Of a stretch of 64,000 nucleotides of DNA, positions 1 to 8,355 are shown in pieces. Origin of the DNA: UBA1930 sp943368475 (GTDB lineage Bacteria; Bacteroidota; Bacteroidia; Chitinophagales; Chitinophagaceae); contig CALRLF020000009.1 in assembly GCA_943368475.1 (NCBI GenBank), positions 18,866 to 82,865 of the forward strand, in the 5' to 3' direction. A program made the position numbers and the translations under genes. The notes beneath the pieces are model-generated. The model did not search any database. It was not told the origin of the DNA and was given only the letters and a program-made list of their open reading frames with translations. Numbering within the stretch: the stretch's first letter is position 1; each line of letters starts with the position of its first letter.

Positions 1-164
1 ATGGTGTTAAAAAAGAAGTAATTGTTCCTGGTACTATAGAAATCAAAGGCGGAAAACTAACTTCTAAAAGTGTATTTAAAGTAAAAATTGCCGATTATGG
101 CGTTAAAGGTCATGCAAAAGTTGCTAAAGAAATAGAAGTAACAGTAGATTGTAAATACGATTAA
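1..164 (+). CDS. YceI-like protein, C-terminal fragment (5' end outside window)
   Basis: Frame 3 is open from the window edge to a TAA at 162-164 and gives about 53 residues. The segment FKVKIADYGVKG followed by VAKEIEVTVDCKYD resembles the last strands of a YceI-like lipid-binding barrel (alternating polar and hydrophobic residues, the DYGV turn). YceI proteins are periplasmic barrels that bind isoprenoid-type lipids. The DUF5777 gene starts 11 bp downstream, so the two are probably cotranscribed. The family call rests on a short tail and on the similar YceI gene at 42486-43097. Confidence 0.6.
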   Translation, partial: GVKKEVIVPGTIEIKGGKLTSKSVFKVKIADYGVKGHAKVAKEIEVTVDCKYD

Positions 165-175
165 ACAACCCTTAT

Positions 176-1099
176 ATGAAACATTTTTTCTCTAAAACAA
201 TAATTTGCCTTTTTCTAGTGTTAACTGCAAATGCAGTAAAAGCTCAGGAAGTCGATTTGTTTAAACAAGCCGATGAAGAAGCTAAAAAGAAAGATGCAGA
301 AACAACCGAAATTGTAACTGCTTCTTTTAAAGGTACCAGAGTTATTAATGGTCACTCAGTAGAAACTACTAAACGTGGTGTTTTGGATTTTCAAATCCGT
401 CATCGATTTGGATTTGTAAACTCAGGTTTATACGATTTTTTTGGATTGGATAATGCTACAGAACGTATGAGCTTCGATTATGGCATTACCGATAAATTGG
501 CTGTAGGCATCGGTCGAAGTACTTTCCAAAAACAAATGGATGGATTTGTAAAATACCGTTTATTACGCCAAACAACTGGGCATAAAGTAATGCCCATTTC
601 TGTAACTTTATTGGCTTCGGGCATTGTAAAAACCATCAAAAATACCGATCCAACAAAACCATTAACGGGTACCGATAAAACTGCTTATGCTTATCAGGCC
701 ATTATTGCACGTAAGTTTAATAACAACACAACTTTGCAATTAATGCCAACATTGGTGCATTACAATTTAGTTCCCAAAGCAACCGATCCCAACGATATGT
801 TTTCTCTTGGCATTGGTGCAAGACAAAAAATAAGTCGTCGTTTAGCGTTAACTGCCGAATATTATCATCAATTCAACAAATTCGATGGGTACAACAGTTC
901 ATTGGCTCTAGGTGTAGATATTGAAACTGGTGGTCACGTTTTTCAGTTGCATTTTACCAACTCAACGGGCATGACAGAGCCCACTTTTATCCACGAAACA
1001 ACTGGCGATTTTTTTAAAGGCGATATTCATTTTGGTTTCAACATTTCCCGTGCATTTACCCTAGTTAAAAATAAAGGAAGCCGAACATCAATTAAATAG
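176..1099 (+). CDS. DUF5777 family outer-membrane beta-barrel protein
   Basis: The 307-residue product has a signal peptide (about residues 1-23, ending VKAQ). A series of amphipathic strands with short turns follows, as expected for an outer-membrane barrel. The segment around FGFVNSGLYDFFGLDN, followed by a predicted strand GITDKLAVGIGR, matches my memory of the DUF5777 family in Bacteroidota. The function of that family is not established. It lies just after a YceI-like gene, and a similar YceI/barrel pairing recurs at 42.5-44.5 kb. It could also be described simply as a porin-like protein. Confidence 0.7.
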   Translation: MKHFFSKTIICLFLVLTANAVKAQEVDLFKQADEEAKKKDAETTEIVTASFKGTRVINGHSVETTKRGVLDFQIRHRFGFVNSGLYDFFGLDNATERMSFDYGITDKLAVGIGRSTFQKQMDGFVKYRLLRQTTGHKVMPISVTLLASGIVKTIKNTDPTKPLTGTDKTAYAYQAIIARKFNNNTTLQLMPTLVHYNLVPKATDPNDMFSLGIGARQKISRRLALTAEYYHQFNKFDGYNSSLALGVDIETGGHVFQLHFTNSTGMTEPTFIHETTGDFFKGDIHFGFNISRAFTLVKNKGSRTSIK

Positions 1100-1173
1100 T
1101 TAACAGGAATCTAAAATAAAATTTGTCGCCTTCAATCGACACAATATTTCAATATAAAATTCTAAATATGAAG

Positions 1174-1219
1174 AGCAAAAGAAGAAAAATTGCCAAACAG
1201 CAGTTTTTCTTCTTTTGCT
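1174..1219. terminator. Perfect 16-bp hairpin between convergent genes
   Basis: The arms GCAAAAGAAGAAAAA (1175-1189) and TTTTTCTTCTTTTGC (1204-1218) are perfectly complementary, and the pair 1174/1219 extends them. The loop is 14 nt. The hairpin lies between the stops of the DUF5777 gene (+) and the oxidoreductase gene (-), the usual place for a shared bidirectional terminator. Poly-A/poly-T runs are inside the stem rather than after it. Confidence 0.55.
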
Positions 1220-1269
1220 AATAGTTGAAATCTTTTCAGGTAACAATACCTTTCTTTTGTAAGAAAATA

Positions 1270-2274
1270 TTATTTCAATTTTATAACAGCCTTCCCTTTT
1301 GCACGGCCTGTTTCAACATAAGCCATAGCGTCATTAGTTTGCTCAAACTGAAACACTTTATCTACAACAGGGCTAATAATTCCTGCTTCAATTAACTTAG
1401 CGATTTTATTTAATTGGTTGCCTTCTGCTCTCATAAAAAGGAATTGAAATTTTACGCCTAACTTTTCTGCTTTTTTCTTTATTCCTGAACTTAAAAGTTT
1501 GGTTACAAATTTTAAATGCCAAGCCAAACCAAGTTGTGCTGCAAATTCTTGAGTTGGTGGTCCAACTAGCGAAATAACTTGCCCACCTGACTTTAAAATA
1601 CGAAGCGATTTTTCTAATATTTTAGTATCCTTATTGCTGTGCAATACCAAATCATAATCGCTTAATATATTTTCAAAATCCTCGGTTTTGTAATCAATAA
1701 TTAAATCTGCACCGAGGCCTTTAACCAATTCAATATTTTTTGAGCTTGTTGTAGTTGCAACATAAGCACCTAAATGCTTTGCTAACTGAATAGCAAATGT
1801 TCCTACTCCCCCCGAACCTGCTTGAATGAAAACTTTTTGCCCTTTTTTGATATTTGCATTTTCAACCAATGCCTGCCAAGAAGTTAAACCAACTAAAGGA
1901 ATAGAAGCAGCTTCCTCCATAGAAAGGTTTTTAGGTTTTAATGCAACTTCTTTTTCGGCAATTGAAATGTATTCAGCATAAGTGCCCACATGGTGATTGC
2001 CTGAACTAGCATAAACTTCATCTCCAACTTTAAACTTACTAACTTTTGAACCTGTTTTTAAAACTATTCCCGCCACATCACGTCCTAATACAAAAGGTGG
2101 CTTTATAGGTAGAAAAAGTTTGAATTCTCCATTTCGTATTAGTAAGTCTATGACATTTACACCTACCGAATGTACTTGCACCAATACATCATTTTCTTTT
2201 ACCACAGGTTCTGCCATCGTTGTTAGATGCAGTTTTTCTTTTTTTCCGTATCGGTTTACTTGATATGCTTTCAT
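1270..2274 (-). CDS. NAD(P)-dependent quinone oxidoreductase-like MDR protein
   Basis: The 334-residue protein belongs to the medium-chain dehydrogenase/reductase superfamily, quinone oxidoreductase branch. Residues about 1-125 form the GroES-like domain with VGVNVIDLLIRNG and the GRDVAG turn. The Rossmann domain carries the nucleotide motif AGSGGVGTFAIQLAKHLGA near 153-171. No zinc-ligand cysteines are seen. The predicted role is NADPH-dependent reduction of quinones or alpha,beta-unsaturated carbonyls in the cytosol. It is the last gene of the six-gene minus-strand operon controlled by the HxlR promoter at 6353-6402. It is related to, but clearly diverged from, the MDR at 4523-5470. The substrate is unknown. 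Confidence 0.85.
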   Translation of the reverse strand: MKAYQVNRYGKKEKLHLTTMAEPVVKENDVLVQVHSVGVNVIDLLIRNGEFKLFLPIKPPFVLGRDVAGIVLKTGSKVSKFKVGDEVYASSGNHHVGTYAEYISIAEKEVALKPKNLSMEEAASIPLVGLTSWQALVENANIKKGQKVFIQAGSGGVGTFAIQLAKHLGAYVATTTSSKNIELVKGLGADLIIDYKTEDFENILSDYDLVLHSNKDTKILEKSLRILKSGGQVISLVGPPTQEFAAQLGLAWHLKFVTKLLSSGIKKKAEKLGVKFQFLFMRAEGNQLNKIAKLIEAGIISPVVDKVFQFEQTNDAMAYVETGRAKGKAVIKLK

Positions 2275-2300
2275 TACTTTATTTTTTATTATTATGATAC

Positions 2301-3206
2301 TTATTTAGCAAAAAATGCCAATGCACTTTTTACAAATTCTTCGTGATTTTGAAATATGCCGCCATGTCCTGAATTAGGATAAATTACTACGGGTTCAGCA
2401 TTTGGAAAACGCTTTGCTAAATCATAAGAATTGGGTGTAGGCACCATCCTATCGTTATCACCATTGGCTATTAAAACAGGATGTTTAAAAACACTCAAAT
2501 TGGCTGGGGGTTCATGTCCCCAATCTTTAATGGCTTTAAGTTGCTTTTTCAAAACACTAAGCTTTACTTTCTTATCACGGTTTTCCGTTCTTTCTTTTAA
2601 TATATTAAGAAAATCTTTTGCTGCTTGCTTACCTACTTTATTTTGCGTAAAGAATAAATAAAACTTAGGATCTCTAAATGTGAATAGTCCTTTGAGAATA
2701 TCTTTATAAGTTAAGCCAACAACAGCACTTACACCTCCTCCTCCTCTTGGGCCAGTACCTGCAAGAATTATTTTACGAGCCAAAGCTGGCTCTACTAAAA
2801 GTAATTCCTGAGTAATAAAACCACCCATCGAAAACGCCATAATATCCACTTGGTTATAACCCAAAGCATGAATAAAGGCAATAGCATCTTTTGCCATATC
2901 AGCAATACTTGTTCCCTGCTTGCCTGTTGTTGCACCAACGCCTCTGTAGTCGAAAGAAATTATTTGACGGTTTGCGGCAATTGCATCCATAATTCTTGGG
3001 TCGCAATTATCGAGGTTTGCCGTTAAGTGGTTAAAGTATACAACTGGTATATCTCCTTCTTTGCCATAAGAGCGGTAAGCGAATTTTACACCGTTGGTTT
3101 CTACGAATTTGGTCGGCACTGTTGCATAAGTATAGTTACCACTTTGTGCAATTGATGTTGTCATTTTTAGAATTATTAAAATCGTTAGGAAAAAAGTATT
3201 TTTCAT
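2301..3206 (-). CDS. Alpha/beta hydrolase with N-terminal signal peptide
   Basis: The 301-residue protein begins with a hydrophobic leader ending SIAQS, so it is probably exported. An alpha/beta hydrolase fold follows, with an HLTANLDN segment in the oxyanion-hole position, the nucleophile elbow AFSMGG and a late GHGG histidine. The likely triad is Ser in SMGG, Asp in NGDNDRM and the His near the C-terminus. Its start overlaps the stop of the upstream hydrolase by 4 bp (ATGA), showing translational coupling. The pairing with a second hydrolase and two MDRs suggests a small-molecule detoxification or ester-cleaving operon; the substrate is unknown. Confidence 0.8.
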   Translation of the reverse strand: MKNTFFLTILIILKMTTSIAQSGNYTYATVPTKFVETNGVKFAYRSYGKEGDIPVVYFNHLTANLDNCDPRIMDAIAANRQIISFDYRGVGATTGKQGTSIADMAKDAIAFIHALGYNQVDIMAFSMGGFITQELLLVEPALARKIILAGTGPRGGGGVSAVVGLTYKDILKGLFTFRDPKFYLFFTQNKVGKQAAKDFLNILKERTENRDKKVKLSVLKKQLKAIKDWGHEPPANLSVFKHPVLIANGDNDRMVPTPNSYDLAKRFPNAEPVVIYPNSGHGGIFQNHEEFVKSALAFFAK

Positions 3207-4051
3207 TTTTTGATAGTATCGTTAATAAATGTTTTGATGTATGTTGTGCTTAATTCAGGGTATTGGTAATGTGGTGCATGACCTGCTGCATTAAAAATAA
3301 TGTGCTGTAATGTTGGAGCTTTTTTCAATAAGGGAAACCAATTTTCTACGGCAAAAGAAATATCATTATCGCCAGAGATTGCCAATACAGGAGTTTGCAA
3401 TGTTTTATAAACTTCACGGAAATTGTCTTTATCCTCTGATAGTTGTTTTGATATTGCAAAATAACGTTGGAATAATTCTGCTGTAGCTGGTACTTTTGAT
3501 TGGTCTAATCTTTGGGCAATACGTTGTAAAGAAGCGATTGCTGCCAATCGGCTTTTTTCTGATTTAGGCTCAAAAAATAGCGTTATTATATCTTCGGCAT
3601 CATAATCTGGTTTCAATGCTTTTTCTAAGAAAAGCGGCGAAAGTGCTGTTTCATTTTTGCCCATTGGGTTACTACCAATTACAATTGTACCAAGCACTCT
3701 TGCTGGATTTAGAAATGTAGTGTATTGTGCAATCAATCCACCATAAGACCAGCCTCCAACAAAGAATTTATCAATTTTAAGATAGTCTGCTATTTTTACT
3801 ACTTCAGCAGCCACGAGATGTAAATCAAGTGGTAATTCACCTTCAGAATATCCAATTCCTGAATAGTCGAAAGTAATTACTGTATTGTTTTCGGCTAATA
3901 AATCAAGGAAAAGTGGGTCCCAAGTATCTAATGTCCCTCTAAAACGGTTTGCTAAAATTAATGGCGTGCCGTTACCTATTTTACGGTAAGCTATTTGTTT
4001 GTTGTCAATATTGGCGTATTGAGTTTCTGTTGTTAATGCATCGTTTGTCAT
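3203..4051 (-). CDS. Alpha/beta hydrolase (cytosolic)
   Basis: The 282-residue alpha/beta hydrolase has no signal peptide. It shows an NRFRGTLDTWDP segment in the oxyanion-hole position, the nucleophile elbow GGWSYGG, an acidic residue in SGDND and a histidine in AAGHAPHYQ. The architecture matches epoxide hydrolase/haloperoxidase-type esterases. It lies 77 bp downstream of the DUF4345-like gene and overlaps the next hydrolase by 4 bp, so all are read as one operon. Its substrate cannot be deduced from the sequence. Confidence 0.82.
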   Translation of the reverse strand: MTNDALTTETQYANIDNKQIAYRKIGNGTPLILANRFRGTLDTWDPLFLDLLAENNTVITFDYSGIGYSEGELPLDLHLVAAEVVKIADYLKIDKFFVGGWSYGGLIAQYTTFLNPARVLGTIVIGSNPMGKNETALSPLFLEKALKPDYDAEDIITLFFEPKSEKSRLAAIASLQRIAQRLDQSKVPATAELFQRYFAISKQLSEDKDNFREVYKTLQTPVLAISGDNDISFAVENWFPLLKKAPTLQHIIFNAAGHAPHYQYPELSTTYIKTFINDTIKK

Positions 4052-4128
4052 TTATCTAATATTTTGGTTATCTGATGATATTTTATTAATTTTTGTCAAT
4101 TGGTTTTAAAATGTTTCCATTCAAAAGA

Positions 4129-4512
4129 TTACTTTTCAGAAGCACTTAGGTGTTTTATGCCAATGAACATGGCAACAATTATGAAAACTTCAATTACTAT
4201 GGGAGGCAACATTTCGCTGGTATAACCATCAGCTACTATACTATAAGTTCTGCAAACAAGTATCACTGTTGTAATTAATAGTGTGGCTTGATACCAAGTT
4301 TTATTTTTAGTTAATAAACCCATAAGTAGCATTAGAACCATACTAAGAATTGTTCCACTTATGACTGCTCTAAATGTATTCATGGCTAAAACACCTTTTA
4401 GCTCAAGACCATATAATGGGGCCATTTCATTAGGGACAAACAAATCTTTCAGTCCTAAAAACAAGGCTATTGCTATGCACAGTATTAAAAGAATATAATT
4501 TAGTATTTTCAT
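4129..4512 (-). CDS. Small four-helix membrane protein, DUF4345-like
   Basis: The 127-residue protein has four predicted transmembrane helices at about 3-20, 42-66, 75-93 and 100-120. The pattern of a short loop with a YGL motif followed by FRAVISGTI resembles the DUF4345 family; I am moderately sure of that. Its function is unknown. It starts 10 bp after the stop of the MDR gene at 4523 in the same operon, which suggests a membrane role linked to the oxidoreductase/hydrolase set. Confidence 0.6.
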   Translation of the reverse strand: MKILNYILLILCIAIALFLGLKDLFVPNEMAPLYGLELKGVLAMNTFRAVISGTILSMVLMLLMGLLTKNKTWYQATLLITTVILVCRTYSIVADGYTSEMLPPIVIEVFIIVAMFIGIKHLSASEK

Positions 4513-4522
4513 TTGATTTTAT

Positions 4523-5470
4523 TTAAAGGTTCATAACAATTTTACCAACGGTTCTACCTTTTTCTAAATACAAATGAGCATCGGCCATTTTGTCAAAAGA
4601 AAATGTTCTTGAAACGTGTGATTTCAATATTCCACTTTCCATTAAATGTGCAAGTTTAGACATGTTTTCGCCTGATGACTGTACAAGTAAAAATGATAAG
4701 TTTACATTTTTTGCTTTTGCTTTTTCAAGCTCTTCATTAGGCATATTGCTAGTTGTAATTGAGATAATTGTCCCGCCATCTTTTATTACATCTAATGATT
4801 TTAAAATAGTATCCCCACCAATGGTATCCAATACAAAATCAGCTTCTGAAACAATGTCTTGAAAGTTTTCTGCAGTGTAATCTATATGTTGGTCTGCTCC
4901 ATTTTGCAAAACAAATTCTTTGTTTTTTGCTGATGAAGTACCAATTACATAAGCACCAAAGTGTTTAGCAATTTGTGTAGCATAATGTCCAACACCTCCC
5001 GAAGCTGCATGGATCAACACTTTGTCTCCTTTTTTTACATTCCCTTTTTCTACCAAGGTTTGCCATGCTGTTAGTGCAGCAAGTGTAGCCGATGCGGCTT
5101 CTTGATGTGAAACATTTGTAGGTTTTAAGGTTAAATGTGCTGCTGGTACTGCCACATATTCGGCATAAGCATTTCCTTTGCCAGGAAAATTAGCCATCCC
5201 AAAAACGGCATCACCAATATTAAAATCGGTTACATCTTCACCCACTTCATGTATTATTCCTGACAAATCCCAACCTATAATGGCAGGTCTATCTGCACCA
5301 AGAATCCAATTCAGTGCTCCATTATTTGATCTTACTTTATAATCAACAGGATTAATACTTACTGAAATTGTTTTTACCAAAACTTCATTACTTTTAATGG
5401 TTGGCTTTGCTATATCTACAAATTTTAGATTTTCAACACTTCCAGCTTCGTTTAAGATAATTGCTTTCAT
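4523..5470 (-). CDS. NADP-dependent quinone oxidoreductase-like MDR protein
   Basis: The 315-residue zinc-independent MDR has a GroES-like domain (VSINPVDYKVRSNNG, IIGWDLSGI) and a Rossmann domain with HAASGGVGHYATQIAKHFGA near residues 151-170. This closely matches NADP-dependent oxidoreductases that reduce quinones or enals. It is second in the HxlR-controlled operon, 48 bp after the SDR gene. The repeated pairing of MDR and SDR enzymes under an HxlR regulator is typical of electrophile or quinone stress operons; the substrate remains an inference. Confidence 0.86.
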   Translation of the reverse strand: MKAIILNEAGSVENLKFVDIAKPTIKSNEVLVKTISVSINPVDYKVRSNNGALNWILGADRPAIIGWDLSGIIHEVGEDVTDFNIGDAVFGMANFPGKGNAYAEYVAVPAAHLTLKPTNVSHQEAASATLAALTAWQTLVEKGNVKKGDKVLIHAASGGVGHYATQIAKHFGAYVIGTSSAKNKEFVLQNGADQHIDYTAENFQDIVSEADFVLDTIGGDTILKSLDVIKDGGTIISITTSNMPNEELEKAKAKNVNLSFLLVQSSGENMSKLAHLMESGILKSHVSRTFSFDKMADAHLYLEKGRTVGKIVMNL

Positions 5471-5518
5471 TTTTTTAATTATTTTCTTTTATTGTTTTTA
5501 TTATTATATTAATTTCTT

Positions 5519-6319
5519 TTACCCCTTGTTTAATTGTTTAAGAACATTTTTCTCTAAAATTCCATAAGCAAAATGCTGCAAATTGATTAATGTAGAAGTG
5601 CCTTTGCCTACAATGTTTCTGAAATTTGGTTTTTCAGTTTCTACTACTTTAAGTACTTTATCTGCAACCATCTTTGGATCTTCGGCACTTTTTATAAGTT
5701 CAACAGTGAATTTTTCAATCTTAGATCTTAAAGAATTGTAGTCTGAAATTTTGTTTGTAGGAGAAGATGAGTTATCCATAATACTTGTTTTGAAAGCTGC
5801 TGGCTCAATCATGGCAACATGAATATTAAATTCATTCAATTCATATCGTAAAGCTTTATAATAGCCTTCCAAGGCATGTTTAGAAGCTGCATAGTAAGCC
5901 GCATTTGGAAATGAAACAAGACCAACTATTGATCCTACGGTTATAATTTTACCAAATCTTTGTTTTCTAAAATGAGGTAAAATGGCGTTGGTAACTTTGA
6001 TAGTTCCCCAAAAATTTGTTTCCAATTGTTGTCTTCCCAGCTCAATAGGTGTTTCTTCTGCAATACCATTCACAAGAAATCCTGCATTATTGATAAGAAT
6101 ATCCAACTTACCAATTTCTTTAAAAAGCCTATCTGGTAAAGTAGTAATTGATTCATCTGAATCAAGGTCTAAGGCAATCATTTTGAAAGGCACTTTTGAT
6201 TGTTGTTTTTCGGGATTTCGGCTAGTGCCAATTACATTGTATCCACTTTTATGAAGTTTGTTAGCGATTAACAATCCAAAGCCTGAAGAGGCACCTGTAA
6301 CTAAAATATTTTTTTTCAT
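5519..6319 (-). CDS. SDR family oxidoreductase
   Basis: The 266-residue classical short-chain dehydrogenase has the cofactor motif TGASSGFG near residues 8-15, the NNAG motif (INNAGFLVNG), a catalytic Ser in GSIVG and the YxxxK pair in YYAASKHALEGYY. The length is normal for the family. It is the first gene of the six-gene minus-strand operon. Its start lies about 45 nt downstream of the predicted transcription start inside an HxlR-type palindrome. The reaction is NAD(P)-linked carbonyl/alcohol interconversion; the substrate is unknown. Confidence 0.9.
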   Translation of the reverse strand: MKKNILVTGASSGFGLLIANKLHKSGYNVIGTSRNPEKQQSKVPFKMIALDLDSDESITTLPDRLFKEIGKLDILINNAGFLVNGIAEETPIELGRQQLETNFWGTIKVTNAILPHFRKQRFGKIITVGSIVGLVSFPNAAYYAASKHALEGYYKALRYELNEFNIHVAMIEPAAFKTSIMDNSSSPTNKISDYNSLRSKIEKFTVELIKSAEDPKMVADKVLKVVETEKPNFRNIVGKGTSTLINLQHFAYGILEKNVLKQLNKG

Positions 6320-6352
6320 TTTTACCTGTTTTACTTTTTAATTTGTAAATTT

Positions 6353-6402
6353 ACTTGCATATTGCAAGTGCAAACATACAGAATCACTTGCAAAATGCAA
6401 GT
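6353..6402 (-). promoter_or_regulatory. Double palindromic operator over the SDR-operon promoter
   Basis: Two copies of ACTTGCA-N3-TGCAAGT lie at 6353-6369 and 6386-6402, with centres 33 bp (about three helical turns) apart. On the minus strand a perfect Bacteroidetes -7 box TATGTTTG (6371-6378) sits between them. A CTTG -33 element (6398-6401), 19 nt upstream, lies inside the distal palindrome. The predicted start site falls in the proximal palindrome. Occupancy by the adjacent HxlR regulator would block the promoter. The spacing and identity of the arms are seen directly; binding is inferred. Confidence 0.8.
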
Positions 6403-6422
6403 AAATTTAATAAATATTTTTT

Positions 6423-6830
6423 ATGCCTAAGAATAATAGAAGGTCAGATTGTCCCGTAAGTTGCTCCCTTGATGTGTGGGGAGACAAGTGGTCGCTGTTG
6501 ATTATCAGAGATTTAATGTATGTAAAACAATGCACCTATGGCCACTTTTTAAAGTCGGCCGAAAGAATTGCAACCAATATTTTGGCTTCTCGGTTGCTGA
6601 CATTGGAAGAAAATGGCGTCATTGAAAAATTGAGCCATCCAGACAGCAAGGCAAAAGGTTTGTATAAACTTACCCAAAAAGGAATTGATCTGTTGCCCTT
6701 ATTGATTGAAATTGGACTATGGTCTGAAAAATATTACGACATTAATAAAGACAGAAAAGCAGAACTGAAAGAAGTGAAGAAAAACAAAGAGGAATACATT
6801 AAAGAAAAAATAAAAGAGCTAAGAAGTTAA
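6423..6830 (+). CDS. HxlR family transcriptional regulator
   Basis: The 135-residue winged-helix protein begins with the HxlR signature CPVSCSLDVWGDKWSLLIIRDL. The wHTH continues with RIATNILASRLLTLEENGVIEK and a wing HPDSKAKGLYKLTQKG. The N-terminal cysteines (in DCPVSC) could act as a thiol sensor, as in YodB/HypR relatives. The gene is divergent from the SDR operon and shares a 103-bp intergenic region holding two matching palindromes, so it very likely represses that operon and itself. The C-terminus is a lysine-rich helix. Confidence 0.92.
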   Translation: MPKNNRRSDCPVSCSLDVWGDKWSLLIIRDLMYVKQCTYGHFLKSAERIATNILASRLLTLEENGVIEKLSHPDSKAKGLYKLTQKGIDLLPLLIEIGLWSEKYYDINKDRKAELKEVKKNKEEYIKEKIKELRS

Positions 6831-6882
6831 AATTTATACCAAGCTGGCATACCCCTATTAGTTCTTTCCTCCCCACAACAAC

Positions 6883-6916
6883 AAAAGCCATCACAGTAAC
6901 ATGTTATGGCTTTTTT
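6883..6916 (+). terminator. Rho-independent terminator after hxlR-type gene
   Basis: The stem AAAAGCCAT (6883-6891) pairs with ATGGCTTTT (6906-6914) and runs into a T tract. The 14-nt loop contains a small AACATGTT palindrome. Confidence 0.75.
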
Positions 6917-7202
6917 ATTTACATTTGCAACCGCAGGCAGATTTGTTTATTGTTCGGCCTGCAAGTACAGTGTTTTTTAACTGAACTAATAAACGAAAAT
7001 CATTTCTGCATACACTCCACAGATTGTTTCTCGTTTACAAGTAAAGTTTTAAGTCCTGAACTTGGTTGAGCGATGATGTAACCAGCAATTGAATTTCTAT
7101 TAAACACCTGTTGCGTCGCACCCTTCAACGTTCATAACAATACTCAACTATTCGTATTTCCACATTTGTGCCTTCGTGCCTTTGTGGTTTAAAATAAAGT
7201 AT
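6917..7202. other. Gene-free stretch upstream of split metH
   Basis: No open frame with protein-like character was found. The segment contains one copy of a GTTGCGTCGCAC word (7110-7121) that recurs at 38307-38318. It also has a short tract near 7158-7190 of the type 'TTTGTGCCTTCGTGCCTTTGTGG', a kind of dispersed intergenic repeat. I looked for a cobalamin or SAM riboswitch before metH and saw no convincing B12-box or SAM-box. Confidence 0.5.
7108..7125. repeat. Copy 1 of a short GC-richer intergenic repeat
   Basis: GTTGCGTCGCAC (7110-7121) is identical at 38307-38318, and the following bases (CCTTCAAC versus ACTTGTAC) are similar. Both copies are intergenic and more GC-rich than their surroundings. 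Confidence 0.45.
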
Positions 7203-8219
7203 ATGGCAGCTATCAAACAAGAACTCGAAAAAAGAATTTTAATTATAGATGGTGCAATGGGCACCATGATTCAACGTCATAAATTACAGGAAGCCGATTA
7301 TCGTGGTGAGCGTTTTAAAGATTGGCATTTAGACGTTAAAGGCAACAACGATATGCTCAGCATTACCCAACCCGAAATAATCATTGGCATTCACAAACAA
7401 TATTTAGAAGCTGGAGCTGATATTATTGAAACCAATACATTCAGTGCAACCACTATTGCTATGGCCGATTATGACATGCAGGCTTTTGCTTATGAACTAA
7501 ATGTAGCTTCTGCACAATGTGCCAGAGAAGCCATCAATCGTTACAACAAAGAAACGGGCAACACCGTTCCAAAATTTGTTGCAGGTGCAATTGGGCCATT
7601 GAACAAAACATTGTCTTTATCTCCAGATGTAAACAATCCAGGTTTTAGAGCTGTAACTTTTGATGAAGTGGTTACCGCATACACCGAGCAAATCAAAGGC
7701 TTAATTGATGGTGGTGTAGATGTAATTTTAATAGAAACCATCTTCGATACATTGAATGCAAAAGCAGCCATTTATGCAGCCAAACAATTCTTTCGTCAAA
7801 ACAATGTGGAATTGCCGATAATGATTTCTGGAACCATCACTGACGCAAGTGGTAGAACACTCAGTGGACAAACCTTAGAAGCTTTTTATATTTCTGTAAA
7901 ACATGCCAATCCTTTAAGCATTGGATTGAATTGTGCATTGGGTGCTCAAGAAATGAGAGGTCATATTGAAGAGTTAAGTGGTATTGCACAATGTTATGTG
8001 TCATCTTACCCAAATGCTGGTTTGCCAAATGCTATGGGTGAATACGATGAAGCTCCAGAACAAACAGCCTGCTTCTTAGAAGATTGGGCTAAGAATGGCT
8101 GGGTAAATATTGTTGGAGGTTGTTGTGGTACTACACCAGATCATATAAAACATATTGCTCAACATGTAAAAAATGTAGAGCCGAGAAGGCTTCCGATATT
8201 GGAGGCTGAGTTAATATAA
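7203..8219 (+). CDS. metH: Methionine synthase, homocysteine S-methyltransferase half (split MetH)
   Basis: The 338-residue protein starts at ATG 7203 (MAAIKQELEKRILIIDGAMGTM). A GTG 27 bp upstream is in frame but less likely. It is a homocysteine S-methyltransferase barrel: GAMGTMIQ at the N-terminus, the zinc-ligand cysteine region GLNCALGA and the C-terminal GGCCGTTPDHI cysteine pair. It corresponds to module 1 of cobalamin-dependent MetH. The folate, B12 and activation modules are encoded separately at 8783-11524. Two-gene MetH is, to my knowledge, common in Bacteroidota. Here the halves are separated by a GxxExxY gene and repeats. Confidence 0.93.
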   Translation: MAAIKQELEKRILIIDGAMGTMIQRHKLQEADYRGERFKDWHLDVKGNNDMLSITQPEIIIGIHKQYLEAGADIIETNTFSATTIAMADYDMQAFAYELNVASAQCAREAINRYNKETGNTVPKFVAGAIGPLNKTLSLSPDVNNPGFRAVTFDEVVTAYTEQIKGLIDGGVDVILIETIFDTLNAKAAIYAAKQFFRQNNVELPIMISGTITDASGRTLSGQTLEAFYISVKHANPLSIGLNCALGAQEMRGHIEELSGIAQCYVSSYPNAGLPNAMGEYDEAPEQTACFLEDWAKNGWVNIVGGCCGTTPDHIKHIAQHVKNVEPRRLPILEAELI

Positions 8220-8323
8220 CCACAGAGGTATAGGAGTTTTTACACAGAGTTGATGGAGTTTTATGAATCCTAGTATTTCAACTCTTTTCCTCCGTGATGA
8301 AACTCAGCGTAACTCTGTGGTTA
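8217..8323. repeat. 11-bp perfect inverted repeat bounding a repeat block
   Basis: TAACCACAGAG (8217-8227) and CTCTGTGGTTA (8313-8323) are exact reverse complements bounding about 85 bp. The left arm supplies the stop codon of the first metH half. The right arm lies inside the direct repeat at 8280-8325. Confidence 0.7.
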
Positions 8324-8325
8324 AT
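8280..8325. repeat. Left 46-bp direct repeat flanking the GxxExxY gene
   Basis: Compared base by base with 8729-8774, 36 of 46 positions are identical and there are no gaps. Both copies end in AACTCTGTG-(G/A)-TTAAT. Confidence 0.7.
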
Positions 8326-8355
8326 AGTCTAATTAATAGAGTTTAAGAACAATTT

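Noticed and set aside
6917..7202. Cobalamin or SAM riboswitch before metH
   Set aside because: I looked for a B12-box and SAM-box pattern and a matching terminator near the start and found none.
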